52,344 nucleotides of DNA from CAZBJJ01 sp964492245 (GTDB lineage Bacteria > Spirochaetota > Spirochaetia > Treponematales > Breznakiellaceae). The position numbers and the translations under genes are program-made. Location: NCBI GenBank assembly GCA_964492245.1, contig CAZBJJ010000010.1, forward strand, positions 1 to 52,344, written 5' to 3'. The notes under the pieces were generated by a model. The model saw nothing but the letters and a program-made list of their open reading frames with translations. It made no database searches and was not told where the DNA came from. Within the stretch, counting starts at the first letter, position 1; every line of letters begins with the position of its first letter. Of the stretch, positions 7,873 through 17,703 are shown piece by piece.

Positions 7873-8492
7873 CCTTTACATATCGGCAGTTTTACAATAT
7901 TTGTCCAGACTTCTTCTGCAACCTCGTTAATTGTCTGCGAGGCATCGACAATTACCAGTTCGGTCCCCTTGGCGCAATAGGTCTTTGCCAATGTACGGTA
8001 GCGCTCTTGCACCAATTCTTGAAAATCGAGTTTTTCATATATATCTTTTTCTGGACGCTGTTCCCAGCGTTTGGCCGCAGTGCTGGCTGGTAAATCGAAA
8101 AGGAACATCAGTTCTGGTCGAGGAAAATTCTTGTTCAGCAATGCCGGTAAGTCTTCGCCACATTCCAGCCCCTGATACACCAAGGAGGACAGCACATATC
8201 TGTCGCAGATAACCAGCTCTCCCTGTTCGCAGTGGCGCTTAATACCATTTGTTGCCTCTAAATGTTCGCAGCGATCTGCCGCAAAGAGATGGGCCAGAGT
8301 GCAGGGATTTAATTTAACTTCGCCCTTTAAGGCCGAACGGGCCAAAAGACCCAGGGGGCTGTCGCTGGGCTCCCAGGTAAACCAAACAGGGATTTCTAAA
8401 TCCGTGGCCATGCGCGCTTTTAATATATTCAGTTGCGTGGATGTGCCACTTCCATCGATGCCCTCAAATACAACAAAGTTTTTCAGAATCAT
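7869..8492 (-). CDS. tmk: Thymidylate kinase
   Basis: 207 residues from the ATG at 8492; an in-frame TTG at 8528 would add 12 unsupported residues. Matches dTMP kinase: VVFEGIDGSGTSTQ at the P-loop, TWEPSDSPLG, LFAADRCEHLE, the DRY motif ICDRYVLSSLVYQG, and FLFDLPASTAAKR. It phosphorylates dTMP to dTDP for DNA synthesis. The Walker A lysine is replaced by threonine (GSGTST instead of GxGKST), confirmed at the DNA level (GGC ACA TCC). I believe related spirochaete enzymes share this change, but that is from memory. Divergent from the tamB-like gene. Confidence 0.88.
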   Translation of the reverse strand: MILKNFVVFEGIDGSGTSTQLNILKARMATDLEIPVWFTWEPSDSPLGLLARSALKGEVKLNPCTLAHLFAADRCEHLEATNGIKRHCEQGELVICDRYVLSSLVYQGLECGEDLPALLNKNFPRPELMFLFDLPASTAAKRWEQRPEKDIYEKLDFQELVQERYRTLAKTYCAKGTELVIVDASQTINEVAEEVWTNIVKLPICKG

Positions 8493-8613
8493 GCCTATAG
8501 TTATAAATGACTTGTTGAATAAGCGCAATTGTATTCAGTTGCCCCCTCTGCGCCTGCTGTGATAGATTGTAATTAGGCAAATGGTGGCATATTGATGGTT
8601 AGGAGTTTTTTGG

Positions 8614-11600
8614 ATGGCACAAATAAAAATTAATAAAAATCTTGTGCGCATTGCCCTACAAACACTCTTTTTTTTAATAATTGTCTTTTTCTCGGCACTC
8701 GCTGTACGCCCTCTTACTCGTTATACTCGAGAAAAATTACAACAGGCCTTTATTACCAATCTAAAAATTGCCGAAGAAGCGCTGGGCCACCGTATATTAT
8801 ATGAATCAATGAGTCCCGGTCTTTTGTCCTCCATCGATATCCGGGGTCTTCGCCTTATCGATTCTCAGAATGAAGAGCTCCTTTCGGCACAGCGTATAAA
8901 AATCGATTTTAATATATTCAGCCTTTTACCTGGGAGCACAGGTCCCTTTATTCGCCTCCTCCGTTTGGACGGCTTGGATATCAATATAGACAGCGAAAAA
9001 GAGGGCAATGTTTTAAGCCTTTTTTCTTTATATGCTGATGGCGATAGACCAGCGAATGCTCTTGCCGTCGATGTGCGAACTCTTATTCCCCGTCGCATTC
9101 TAATACGGCGCTCTAGGCTTTCTTTTCATGCCGCTCATTTTGATATAAAAGTGGAGGATTTTTCTGCCCATATACGGGAAGTAGAGGGCGGCCATTCAAT
9201 TGCCGTGGGGGCGAAATTCGCCTTTAAGCCGGGCGGCAATACCAAGCCCCTTGCCGAAGTTGGGCTTCGCTCGCGCTTGCGCATAAATGGCAATATCTCT
9301 TCGAATTTCCGTTCGGGTACCTTTGTCCTCTCTACCCAGGACCTCACTGCTTTTTCGTTGGCCTTTTTACCCCAGTCCTTTATGATTCAGTTGAGCGAAG
9401 AGCAATTAGAGCTGCGAAAAATTCGAGATAAAAACCCCTTAGATTTGAATTTGAGCTTACATTTTACCCAGCAGCTGGCAAGCCTTAGGCTATACGCCGA
9501 AAAATACGAAATATCTAAACTGCTGGCCCTTCCCAAAGATCTAAAAGATCACTCTTGGATTTTAAAATCGAAGCTCAGTGGCAGCATCGCTTTAGAAATG
9601 GGAGCAGAAAAGCAAATCCAATCATTTTTCGATGTCATTTTCGACAATTCTTTTTTCCCCTATTTTGGGAAGGCCAGCCTTGTTGCCCAAGGAAATTTGC
9701 ATAACGACAAACTGGATCTGCACAAGCTTGCTTTTTTATTGAATCAGGGCACATTTGCCCTTAGCGGGCAGGGGAACCTGTCCGAAGGCTCTGGCGAGGG
9801 AAGTATTCAAATAGACAATTTTACTCCCCTAGAAAATTTACCCATCGATGCAAACATTCTATTTTCGGTTAGCCCCCAGCGAATCGATTTTTTTTCCGAT
9901 CAGTTGCAGCTTTCCCAGATAAGCCTTTCGGCCTTTAATGTAGTCCTTATTCCCAACAATGGTGAATTAGAGTTCCAGCTTTCTGCCCTGCGCTTCGACG
10001 ATAGCCAAGGCTACGATTTTAGCCGCCTGGGGCGTTTAGGCCTAGAAGGCATTGTCTCCTTGGAAGATTCCTATCTCGAATTTTCCCTCGCCCTCGATTC
10101 AATTTTGGCCTCCGATTTCTTAATTGCCCTATCGCCCTTATTCAATTCGCCCAATGCCTCTTTTGCGTCATCGAGTTATTTAATAGACCTTGCCAAAAAC
10201 CTGTATATAAGCACCGAAGTTTTTGCCAGTAGCGACTTTAAACATATTTCCTGGAGTGCTCCACGCTTTGTGGCCGCAGTTACCGGCCCATTGGACTTAT
10301 TTTGCCTCAGTTCCCTGTATGGGATAGACCGACGTTTTTCGCTGGAAGACATACATGTTATTTGGCCAGGGGGCAGTGCGGGAGGGCGACTGGCCTTCGA
10401 TTTTACCGATGATAAGGCGGTTAACTTTTCGACCCTTGCCCACTATCAGGATATGTCCTGGCGCTTTAATGGATTTTTAATTGATGGCAATAGCCTTAAT
10501 ATCGATGGAGATTATCAATTTTTTGCCAATGTTATACTTGGGACCAATAATAGTTTTTCTGGCTCAATTTCTTTCGAAAATATGCCCCTGCCCTTTTTGC
10601 CCGACAATAGTCAGGGCCTGTCCCTTCTTTCCAGTTTTCGCTATATCGATGCACAGCAGTGGAGCGCAAATCTGCAGCGCTTCGATTTATTTTACACTCT
10701 TCCCAATTCTTCAATGTCTTTTCAGACTTCTATTAAGGGTTCTGCCAATCAGGCTGGGCTTCAGCTGGGAGATGTGTATATAGATGATGGCATTATGCCC
10801 CTATATGGGACAGCAGTGGCCGACTGGCCAGCGGGCTTTTCATCTATAAGCTTTGATGCCCGTTTTAGCGATGCCCTTCAGGAAGAGCATTACAATATTG
10901 ATGGGCACTATGGGGCGGGCGACCTGGCTTTTAGACTGTATTGCCTTAAGGCTCGACTGGAGAGGATTCCCATACCAAACGTAGAGGGAACGGCGAATGC
11001 CGAGATCCAAGCAAACTTTTCCTCCTTAAAGGATTTTGCCGTGGCAGTGCAATTGACAAATTCAGATCTGCGCTTTAAGTCCACCGATTACCGGCTGTCC
11101 AGTAGCCTTTCGGTGGATCCACAGGGTATAGGCATAGAGCATTTTAATGCCCAGTGGAATAGCCTTAGCCTTTCCATTCCCCATGCGCATTACTCGATAG
11201 AAGAAGCGAAGCTTCGCCTGGGCTACGATTTTAAAGGCATTGTTTTGGACAGTCATGTACATACGGCCGGACAGCTAGAGACTGTTTTTGAAGGCCAGAG
11301 AAATGCCCTCGGTCTTCCTGCAAATTTTTCTTCGGTAAACGCCCTGCTCAGTTTTTCGCAATTTACCTACGGCCAGGTGGATGTTCCCGCCTTTACTTTA
11401 GAGGCCCAGGCGAAGGAGGGAGATATCTTTGTAAAAGGGGGTCCAGAAAATTCAGTTTTTTTTACCATGGATAAGAGTGGCAGTTTTGAATCCCGTTTAA
11501 CCTCGCCCATGCCCCTGCGCGGCATTGTCAGCGGAAACATAAAAGGTGGGGAAATTACAGCCTTCGGTCCCTCCCTCTCTTTAGATTTAAAGCCTGTTCT

Positions 11601-13041
11601 CTCTCTTTTGCCAGCGAGCATTTTAATATGTACATCGGGGACAGCCTATTGCGACTTAGAAATAAGGGGCTTACTTTCCGACCCCGAGTTCTTTGGCACA
11701 GCCTTTGTAGAAAACTTCGTTTTAGAACTTTCTTCTTTTTTGGCAAATCCTGTTACGTTTCCCACGATAGAGGTGAATTTCGATGGCAACGAGATGTCTA
11801 TTCCCACTATTACCGCTAGCTCGGGTAAGGGGGAGGGCACAGTGGCGGCCTCTTTTATATACGACCGCTGGATACCCGACACTTTTAAGCTGAATATTTT
11901 TATTCCCGAAGATCGGCCAATTGGTGCATCTTTAAATATTATTGGGGTGCAATACGATGGATTGGCGCATGGGGCCTTGAATTTAGATCTTTTTAAAGAT
12001 TATTTTTCAATTTCCGGGGCCCTTGTGGCATCAAATTCTTTAATAACCATCGATGCGCAGTCAATGGCCGAACAAATTGCAGAGAGCGGGGATGATTTAT
12101 TGCCCATACTTGCCAATTTAAGCATAAAGACAGGGCGAAAGGTGGAGTTCCAGTGGCCCTCTGCCCGATTTCCGATTTTACGCGCCTATGCCGATGCCAA
12201 CAGACAGGTAAAAATTAACTACGACGGCTTTACCGATAAGTTTTCGATTCAGGGTGATATCCCCCTGCGCGGGGGCGAAGTCTTTTATGTTCAAAGAAAT
12301 TTTTATTTGCGCGAAGGGCGTTTGCTTTTAAAAGAAAATGAGCTGAGCTTCGATCCGATTCTTTCCGTTCGCGCCGAAATTCGGGATAGGAACGAACAGG
12401 GACCGGTCGTCATTTTGCTTATTGCCGATCCTGCGCCTTTAAGTCGCTTTGCCCCACGCTTTGAATCGCGCCCAGCTCTGTCGCAAATGGAAATTTTAAA
12501 CCTTCTTGGCCAAAATTTTACGACCACGGCCGAGGCCGGAGAGGATGGAGTATTTGGAATGGAGCAGATGCTAACCTCTACGGTTGCCTCGGCGACAGAT
12601 TTATTAACTCAGTTTGTCATTGTGCGGCAGTTTGAGCGACAGGTTAGAGATATATTAAATTTAGACATGTTCTCAGTGCGCACCCAATTGCTTCAAAATG
12701 CTGTATTGGGTGCTGCTTTTAATGTTGCCGGCTTTGGGGGGGGAGTGCTTGACAGAAAGGCTGGCCTTGGTAACTATTTTGATAACACGACAGTGTATAT
12801 GGGGAAGTTTATTGCCCCCGACCTTTTTACCCATATTATGTTGACAATGCAGGTAAATGAGGCAAGAGATGATGAGTTGTTGGGAGGCTTCGAGATAATA
12901 CCCGATATCGGTATAGAATTGGCTACACCGCTATTTGTTATTAAATGGAATTTTTCCCCGGAGAATCCAAAAGAAATTCTGGATTTAGGTAACTTTATTA
13001 CGAGCAATTCGTTTTCAATATTTTGGAGTAAATCTTTCTAG
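8614..13041 (+). CDS. tamB: TamB-like (AsmA/DUF490 family) envelope protein
   Basis: 1475 residues. An uncleaved N-terminal membrane anchor (about 10-31, LQTLFFLIIVFFSALAV) is followed by a very long beta-rich periplasmic region and the conserved DUF490/TamB C-terminal domain (about 1150-1475, with GGEVFYVQRNFYLREGRLLLKE near 1220). The protein ends in Phe. Family members bridge inner and outer membranes and help insert outer-membrane proteins or transport lipid. It lies 43 bp upstream of bamA, its usual partner neighbourhood. The ATG at 8614 has a TTAGGAG site. Whether its role here is beta-barrel assembly or lipid transport is unresolved. Confidence 0.85.
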   Translation: MAQIKINKNLVRIALQTLFFLIIVFFSALAVRPLTRYTREKLQQAFITNLKIAEEALGHRILYESMSPGLLSSIDIRGLRLIDSQNEELLSAQRIKIDFNIFSLLPGSTGPFIRLLRLDGLDINIDSEKEGNVLSLFSLYADGDRPANALAVDVRTLIPRRILIRRSRLSFHAAHFDIKVEDFSAHIREVEGGHSIAVGAKFAFKPGGNTKPLAEVGLRSRLRINGNISSNFRSGTFVLSTQDLTAFSLAFLPQSFMIQLSEEQLELRKIRDKNPLDLNLSLHFTQQLASLRLYAEKYEISKLLALPKDLKDHSWILKSKLSGSIALEMGAEKQIQSFFDVIFDNSFFPYFGKASLVAQGNLHNDKLDLHKLAFLLNQGTFALSGQGNLSEGSGEGSIQIDNFTPLENLPIDANILFSVSPQRIDFFSDQLQLSQISLSAFNVVLIPNNGELEFQLSALRFDDSQGYDFSRLGRLGLEGIVSLEDSYLEFSLALDSILASDFLIALSPLFNSPNASFASSSYLIDLAKNLYISTEVFASSDFKHISWSAPRFVAAVTGPLDLFCLSSLYGIDRRFSLEDIHVIWPGGSAGGRLAFDFTDDKAVNFSTLAHYQDMSWRFNGFLIDGNSLNIDGDYQFFANVILGTNNSFSGSISFENMPLPFLPDNSQGLSLLSSFRYIDAQQWSANLQRFDLFYTLPNSSMSFQTSIKGSANQAGLQLGDVYIDDGIMPLYGTAVADWPAGFSSISFDARFSDALQEEHYNIDGHYGAGDLAFRLYCLKARLERIPIPNVEGTANAEIQANFSSLKDFAVAVQLTNSDLRFKSTDYRLSSSLSVDPQGIGIEHFNAQWNSLSLSIPHAHYSIEEAKLRLGYDFKGIVLDSHVHTAGQLETVFEGQRNALGLPANFSSVNALLSFSQFTYGQVDVPAFTLEAQAKEGDIFVKGGPENSVFFTMDKSGSFESRLTSPMPLRGIVSGNIKGGEITAFGPSLSLDLKPVLSLLPASILICTSGTAYCDLEIRGLLSDPEFFGTAFVENFVLELSSFLANPVTFPTIEVNFDGNEMSIPTITASSGKGEGTVAASFIYDRWIPDTFKLNIFIPEDRPIGASLNIIGVQYDGLAHGALNLDLFKDYFSISGALVASNSLITIDAQSMAEQIAESGDDLLPILANLSIKTGRKVEFQWPSARFPILRAYADANRQVKINYDGFTDKFSIQGDIPLRGGEVFYVQRNFYLREGRLLLKENELSFDPILSVRAEIRDRNEQGPVVILLIADPAPLSRFAPRFESRPALSQMEILNLLGQNFTTTAEAGEDGVFGMEQMLTSTVASATDLLTQFVIVRQFERQVRDILNLDMFSVRTQLLQNAVLGAAFNVAGFGGGVLDRKAGLGNYFDNTTVYMGKFIAPDLFTHIMLTMQVNEARDDELLGGFEIIPDIGIELATPLFVIKWNFSPENPKEILDLGNFITSNSFSIFWSKSF

Positions 13042-13084
13042 CAATGTTTGAAAAATTTTTCCGTATATATTTATAGGAGCTTTC

Positions 13085-15586
13085 ATGAGAAAAGGACTTA
13101 TCGCATTACTTTTAATTTTTGTTTCATTCTTTTCTTTTGGCCAAGAATCTAGGGATGGGCAGGATTGGTACTATGGCAAACCAGTAAAAGATATTACCTG
13201 GGAGGGCCTTAATAACGTAAAAATCTCCGAATTAGAGAGTATCGGCGATAATTTTATTGGCCGTATTTTTGATGATGAAATGTTTTTCGATTTGCAGGAA
13301 AGAATTTATGGTCTAGAGCTCTTCGATTATATCACCCCTTCGGCCCTTCCCGGCGATGCAAGTGCACAGTCGGTCATTTTAAAGTTTACGGTAAGTGAAA
13401 AGCCCATTGTCGCCCGAATTGTTTTCGAGGGAAATATAGCATTAAGACGCAATGAGTTGCTGGATGCAATTCTTATTAAGCCTAACGATGTTTTTACCTC
13501 GCTAAAGGCCCTGTACGATGAATCGGCCATTAAAGAAAAATATCTTTCAAAGGGCTTTACCCAAGTGCAGGTAAAATCCGAAACGAGAACGATTGGCGAT
13601 GGGCAGCTCCTCTTGGTTTTTACTATATCGGAGGGAGAGAAAATTGCAATTGAGGGGTTTCGCTTCGAAGGGAATACCAGTTTTTCCGATCGAGCCCTAC
13701 GACGGCTGCTTTCGTTAAAGGCAAAGAGCTTGGTCAACGATGGCGCATTTAAAGAAAGTGCCCTGAGTGAAGATATTGCCGCGATAGAAAGTTATTACCG
13801 CGAGCGTGGCTATGTCGATGCCCGCGTTATAGATGTGGCCCGCGATACCAATCTGGAAAGCGAAAAGGGCCTGAATATGCTTACCCTTGTGTTTAAAATT
13901 GTCGAGGGAAAGCAATATACTTATCGGGGAGTATCTTTTCAGGGCAATAAAATTTTTACGGATGAGCAATTGGCAGCTAAACTTAGCTTAAAGCCTGGCC
14001 AAATTTTGAACTTTAAACGACTGGAAAACGATTATCAGGCCATTGTCGATCTTTACTATGAAAACGGCTATATCTTTAATACGATTAATAGGAGTGAAGA
14101 GCGCGATGAAATAGGTTTGAGTATTGCCTATACCATAATGGTGGTGGAACGTCCAAGAGCGCATATAGAAAACATCATTATAGAGGGCAATGTGCGCACT
14201 AAAGACCATGTTATAATGCGGGAAATTCCCTTGCAGGAAGGCGATATTTTTTCTAAGACAAAGGTTTTTAATGCCCTGCGCAATCTTTACAATTTGCAGT
14301 TTTTTTCCAATGTCATGCCAGAAACCCCACCGGGTAGCGAGGAAAACCTTATGGATCTGGTTTTTGTCCTAGAGGAGCAGCCCACCGCAGATATTCAGTT
14401 TGGCGTTACTTTTTCTGGAACAACCGATGTCGAAAAATCTCCGGTGTCGGCAATGGTTAAATTGGGCGATAAAAACTTTTTAGGTTACGGGAACACCGTG
14501 GGGGCCGAGGTTACCTATTCACCGGACCTTCAAAAAATATCGCTACAGTATATGGAGCGCTGGCTCTTTGGCCTGCCACTTTCTGGGTCTTTCGATTTAA
14601 CGGTCAGCCATGGCACTATTACCACCCCCCAGGCCAATAAAAACGCCTCCTTTGTCGGGGACGAGGATTATGCCTTTCCCTATCCCTACTCCTCGTGGCA
14701 GGAATATTACGATGCCAGCAAGCAGGTTCCCACCGAATATTTAATGGATTTAGACCGTTGGACCTTCTCCTTGGGCTTTTCTTCCGGTTACCGTTTCGAT
14801 TTAAACGCAGGCGTCCTCTCGCTGGGGGGAGGGCTTCGCACTGCCTTCAACAATAATATTTACGATACCAGTATATACCGCCCATTTGATCCAAGCATTC
14901 GGGATGGGGCGAACGAATGGATTCTTACCAATAGCCTAACTGGTTACGCCTCTTTGGATAACCGCGATATTTTTTACGACCCTTCAAAGGGCTATTATGT
15001 CTTACAGCGTTTGAGCTTAATAGGCCTATTGCCCGAGATTGAAAAAGAAAAATATATTCGCAGCGAGACAAAGGCCGAGGGCTTTGTAACCCTGTTTAAT
15101 CTTCCGGTCTCCGATAAATGGTCTTGGAAAACGGTGCTTGGCCTGCATTCCGGCTTTTCCTGTATTCTCCCTGCCTTTCAAAATCTGCCCATTATTAAAT
15201 CTACTAGCAAGTTTTATATTGATGGTATGTTTTATGGCAGGGGCTGGACCCGCCTTTACAATGTGCTGGGCCTGGCAATGTGGGAGAATTGGCTAGAGCT
15301 GCGCACCCCATTGGTACCGGGTATTTTGGCCTGGGATTTCTTTTTGGACGCCGTTGCCATAAAAGAGACGCCCGAGGCAATGTTTACCGAGCTCCGCTTA
15401 CAGGATATGTATTTTTCTATGGGGGGAGGGCTCCGTATTACCATTCCCCAATTCCCCTTCCGCTTTAGTTTAGCAAAGCGTTTTGAATTCGACGAAGCTG
15501 GGCAAATAAGCTGGAAAAAGGGGGGCATCTTCCCCGATTCTTTAGGTATGGACTTTGTTCTGTCCTTTGCCATTTCGACCTATTAA
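13085..15586 (+). CDS. bamA: Outer membrane protein assembly factor BamA (Omp85)
   Basis: 833 residues. A signal peptide at 1-19 (KGLIALLLIFVSFFSFG) is followed by five POTRA-like repeats to about 430, each with the IxFEGN pattern: IVFEGNIALRRNELL, FRFEGNTSFSDRALR, VSFQGNKIFTDEQL and IIIEGNVRTKDHV. A C-terminal 16-strand barrel (about 450-833) follows and ends in an aromatic residue. It is the central component of the machine that folds outer-membrane barrels. The barrel carries a long hydrophilic insertion near 525-560 (FPYPYSSWQEYYD), probably an extracellular loop. A GGAGC site precedes the ATG. Skp follows 13 bp later. Confidence 0.95.
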   Translation: MRKGLIALLLIFVSFFSFGQESRDGQDWYYGKPVKDITWEGLNNVKISELESIGDNFIGRIFDDEMFFDLQERIYGLELFDYITPSALPGDASAQSVILKFTVSEKPIVARIVFEGNIALRRNELLDAILIKPNDVFTSLKALYDESAIKEKYLSKGFTQVQVKSETRTIGDGQLLLVFTISEGEKIAIEGFRFEGNTSFSDRALRRLLSLKAKSLVNDGAFKESALSEDIAAIESYYRERGYVDARVIDVARDTNLESEKGLNMLTLVFKIVEGKQYTYRGVSFQGNKIFTDEQLAAKLSLKPGQILNFKRLENDYQAIVDLYYENGYIFNTINRSEERDEIGLSIAYTIMVVERPRAHIENIIIEGNVRTKDHVIMREIPLQEGDIFSKTKVFNALRNLYNLQFFSNVMPETPPGSEENLMDLVFVLEEQPTADIQFGVTFSGTTDVEKSPVSAMVKLGDKNFLGYGNTVGAEVTYSPDLQKISLQYMERWLFGLPLSGSFDLTVSHGTITTPQANKNASFVGDEDYAFPYPYSSWQEYYDASKQVPTEYLMDLDRWTFSLGFSSGYRFDLNAGVLSLGGGLRTAFNNNIYDTSIYRPFDPSIRDGANEWILTNSLTGYASLDNRDIFYDPSKGYYVLQRLSLIGLLPEIEKEKYIRSETKAEGFVTLFNLPVSDKWSWKTVLGLHSGFSCILPAFQNLPIIKSTSKFYIDGMFYGRGWTRLYNVLGLAMWENWLELRTPLVPGILAWDFFLDAVAIKETPEAMFTELRLQDMYFSMGGGLRITIPQFPFRFSLAKRFEFDEAGQISWKKGGIFPDSLGMDFVLSFAISTY

Positions 15587-15599
15587 TTAAGGAGTGTAT

Positions 15600-16145
15600 A
15601 TGCAAAAAAACATTAAGTTTCTAGCTTTATTATCAATTGTATTTATTTCCACCCTTGTTCTTCCCAAGGGCATTGGTGCGCAAAGCTTGACCCGTGTTGC
15701 CTTAGTAGACCTTACCAAGGTCTACACCTCTTTTTTTAGGGACTCAAAGACGGTGCGGGCCTTCGAAAACAAGGCTGCGGGGATTAAATCGGAGGTGGAG
15801 CGCCTTACCGGCGAGCTACAGGTTCTGCAGGCCAAAAAGCTGGAAGCCTTCGAGAAAGGGGATGATAATTTAGTGCTCTCTTTAGAAAGCGATATAGAAA
15901 AAAAATCGGCCTATTTAAAAGACTATTATCGCATTAAGATGGCCGAGCTCGAAGACGAGAAAAAGCGTTTAGCTTCCTCCGATTCCTTTGTTTTGGAGGT
16001 TCAGGGCGAACTTCGAAAGCTGGCAGAGGCAGAGGGCTTTTCTATTGTGTTTGATATAAAGGATATGCCCGGCCTGCTTTGGTATAGCCAGACGGTGGAT
16101 ATTACCGATTCTCTTATCCAAAAGCTGCGGGCAGCAGTCCGCTAG
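15600..16145 (+). CDS. skp: OmpH/Skp family periplasmic chaperone
   Basis: 181 residues. A signal peptide occupies the first 27 residues (cleavage near IGAQS), followed by the OmpH opening VALVDLTKVYTSFFRDSKTVR. A long charged helical hairpin spans about 50-125 and a C-terminal strand GFSIVFDIKDMPGLLWY closes the body. Skp trimers hold unfolded outer-membrane proteins on the way to BamA. The ATG at 15600 has TAAGGAG at ideal distance, so it is preferred over the GTG at 15594. It is the last gene of the tamB-bamA-skp group and is convergent with the DUF342 gene 4 bp away. Confidence 0.88.
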   Translation: MQKNIKFLALLSIVFISTLVLPKGIGAQSLTRVALVDLTKVYTSFFRDSKTVRAFENKAAGIKSEVERLTGELQVLQAKKLEAFEKGDDNLVLSLESDIEKKSAYLKDYYRIKMAELEDEKKRLASSDSFVLEVQGELRKLAEAEGFSIVFDIKDMPGLLWYSQTVDITDSLIQKLRAAVR

Positions 16146-16149
16146 AAAG

Positions 16150-17589
16150 CTATAGTTTTTCTATACTTATTTTCCCCAGGGCTTTTTCTAGCACAAAACA
16201 GCTCTTGCTTACGTCTTCCTCGAGCCAAAGGGCAACATGGCATATTTCTATCAGGCTGCCCCGTGTTGCGGTGCCCAGGACCTCTATTTTTGCTTCGTCG
16301 TTGCTATCCAGTTTGGCCAATAATTCCCCGACCCGTGTGTTCGATTTCTCGAGGTCGCCAAGCAAGACCAATTCCAGATCCTTCATTTTTTTTAACATCG
16401 AAGAGCTGGCGTCTTGGGCAATTTTTTCCCGCAGTTTTTGTAACTTAAGAGAGACAATTTTAATGCGCTCGTTCACTCGCTCTAATTCCTGTTGTACGGT
16501 AAAGTCTATGCCACAGTGAATTTTAGTCTGCTTTCCCTTTTCACTTCCAATGTTCAGGGCCTTAACACCGTTTATTGCCCAAACTTCGCTGGCAATAATT
16601 TTCCCCTTCTCGCCACAGTCCACCTTGTCCATGCTATATATGTGCGAATTTATAATGCCACCGCCCACGATTACTGAGCCCCGGGCTGCTAACCGACAGT
16701 TTTGAATAAATTTACAGCGCACTTCGTTGCCCGATCGCACATAGCCACCGAGTCTTCCTACCAAGCCACCGGCAACGACAAGGTCTTTTTTGCTTACCAC
16801 ATCGCTGGCATCGAGGGTCTGTTTTGCGAGTATTGAACCCCCAGAGTACAGGCGAAAGCCATCGGCAACCGGGCCATCTAGGATGATGTCCCCGGGAAAG
16901 GCAATATGGCCAGTTTTATAGTCTATGCCCCCCTTAATGGCCAAGACCTCTTCTACCGAGAGCGTCAATTTTTCCTCTACAAGTCTGCCATCGCAGGCAG
17001 CGTAGATGGCCTTTTCGTCGGTGTTGGTGTTGGTGCCCCCTAGGACAGACTCTGGCTTCTTAATGCTCATCTCTATTAAGTCGCCATGAATTGTCTTGCC
17101 ATTGTTGCCATATACCTTCGGCCGGCGGATGGCTAGTTTTTGACCTTTTTTTACAATTATAAAGGGGGAAACCTCGCGCCAATCTACCCGTGGCACATCG
17201 CCATCGGGCAGTTTGGGCCAAACCCTAAAGGCCGGGTTCATTTCGTAATATTCTTCTATTTCTTCCACTGGGCCATCGCCCTGGGCAATGATAATTCCCT
17301 TAATTACTTTTTGGTTTAAATTTGCTTCCATTGCATGGGTCTGCACCCTTTCCCAGTCCAGGCCGTATTGAATATTTGCCCGTTCAATTATGGCGCTTAT
17401 GTAGTCATTGTCCAGGGGCCTGCCATTGCCTACAGGGGGGAAAAAATCTGCAGTGGCTAAAAGGGCCTTTTCGTCAATATGAATTTCTATTTTGCCATCT
17501 TCATTGCCAAAGGAACCCGCTTGGGCATTGCTAGAGAAATTGGCAGTGGGGAAATCGCTCACAGAGGCCTCCACCCACATTCTCGGCAT
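16150..17589 (-). CDS. FapA/DUF342 family polymer-forming protein
   Basis: 479 residues from the ATG at 17589; a TTG at 17607 and an ATG at 17580 are alternatives. Core DUF342 pattern: YEMNPAFRVWPKLPDGDVPRVDWRE (linker region) and IVKKGQKLAIRRPKVYGNNGKTI. Then come repeated glycine-rich beta-helix turns between about 215 and 350 (GHIAFPGDIILDG, AKQTLDASDVV, GSVIVGGGII). A C-terminal coiled coil spans about 365-430. The family (flagellar assembly protein A) is linked to flagellar, envelope or c-di-GMP regulation in several phyla, but the biochemical function is unsettled. Cytoplasmic, with no signal. Confidence 0.8.
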   Translation of the reverse strand: MPRMWVEASVSDFPTANFSSNAQAGSFGNEDGKIEIHIDEKALLATADFFPPVGNGRPLDNDYISAIIERANIQYGLDWERVQTHAMEANLNQKVIKGIIIAQGDGPVEEIEEYYEMNPAFRVWPKLPDGDVPRVDWREVSPFIIVKKGQKLAIRRPKVYGNNGKTIHGDLIEMSIKKPESVLGGTNTNTDEKAIYAACDGRLVEEKLTLSVEEVLAIKGGIDYKTGHIAFPGDIILDGPVADGFRLYSGGSILAKQTLDASDVVSKKDLVVAGGLVGRLGGYVRSGNEVRCKFIQNCRLAARGSVIVGGGIINSHIYSMDKVDCGEKGKIIASEVWAINGVKALNIGSEKGKQTKIHCGIDFTVQQELERVNERIKIVSLKLQKLREKIAQDASSSMLKKMKDLELVLLGDLEKSNTRVGELLAKLDSNDEAKIEVLGTATRGSLIEICHVALWLEEDVSKSCFVLEKALGKISIEKL

Positions 17590-17703
17590 TTTTTGCCGAC
17601 TTCTCAAGGTCGAGTTTAAGGCAGTTATTTGATCGACAGGGGCTATTGAAAAATAACTCGCTTGCCCGTATCTTGGGGTAGATTCATTTACGCGGAGGCA
17701 GAT

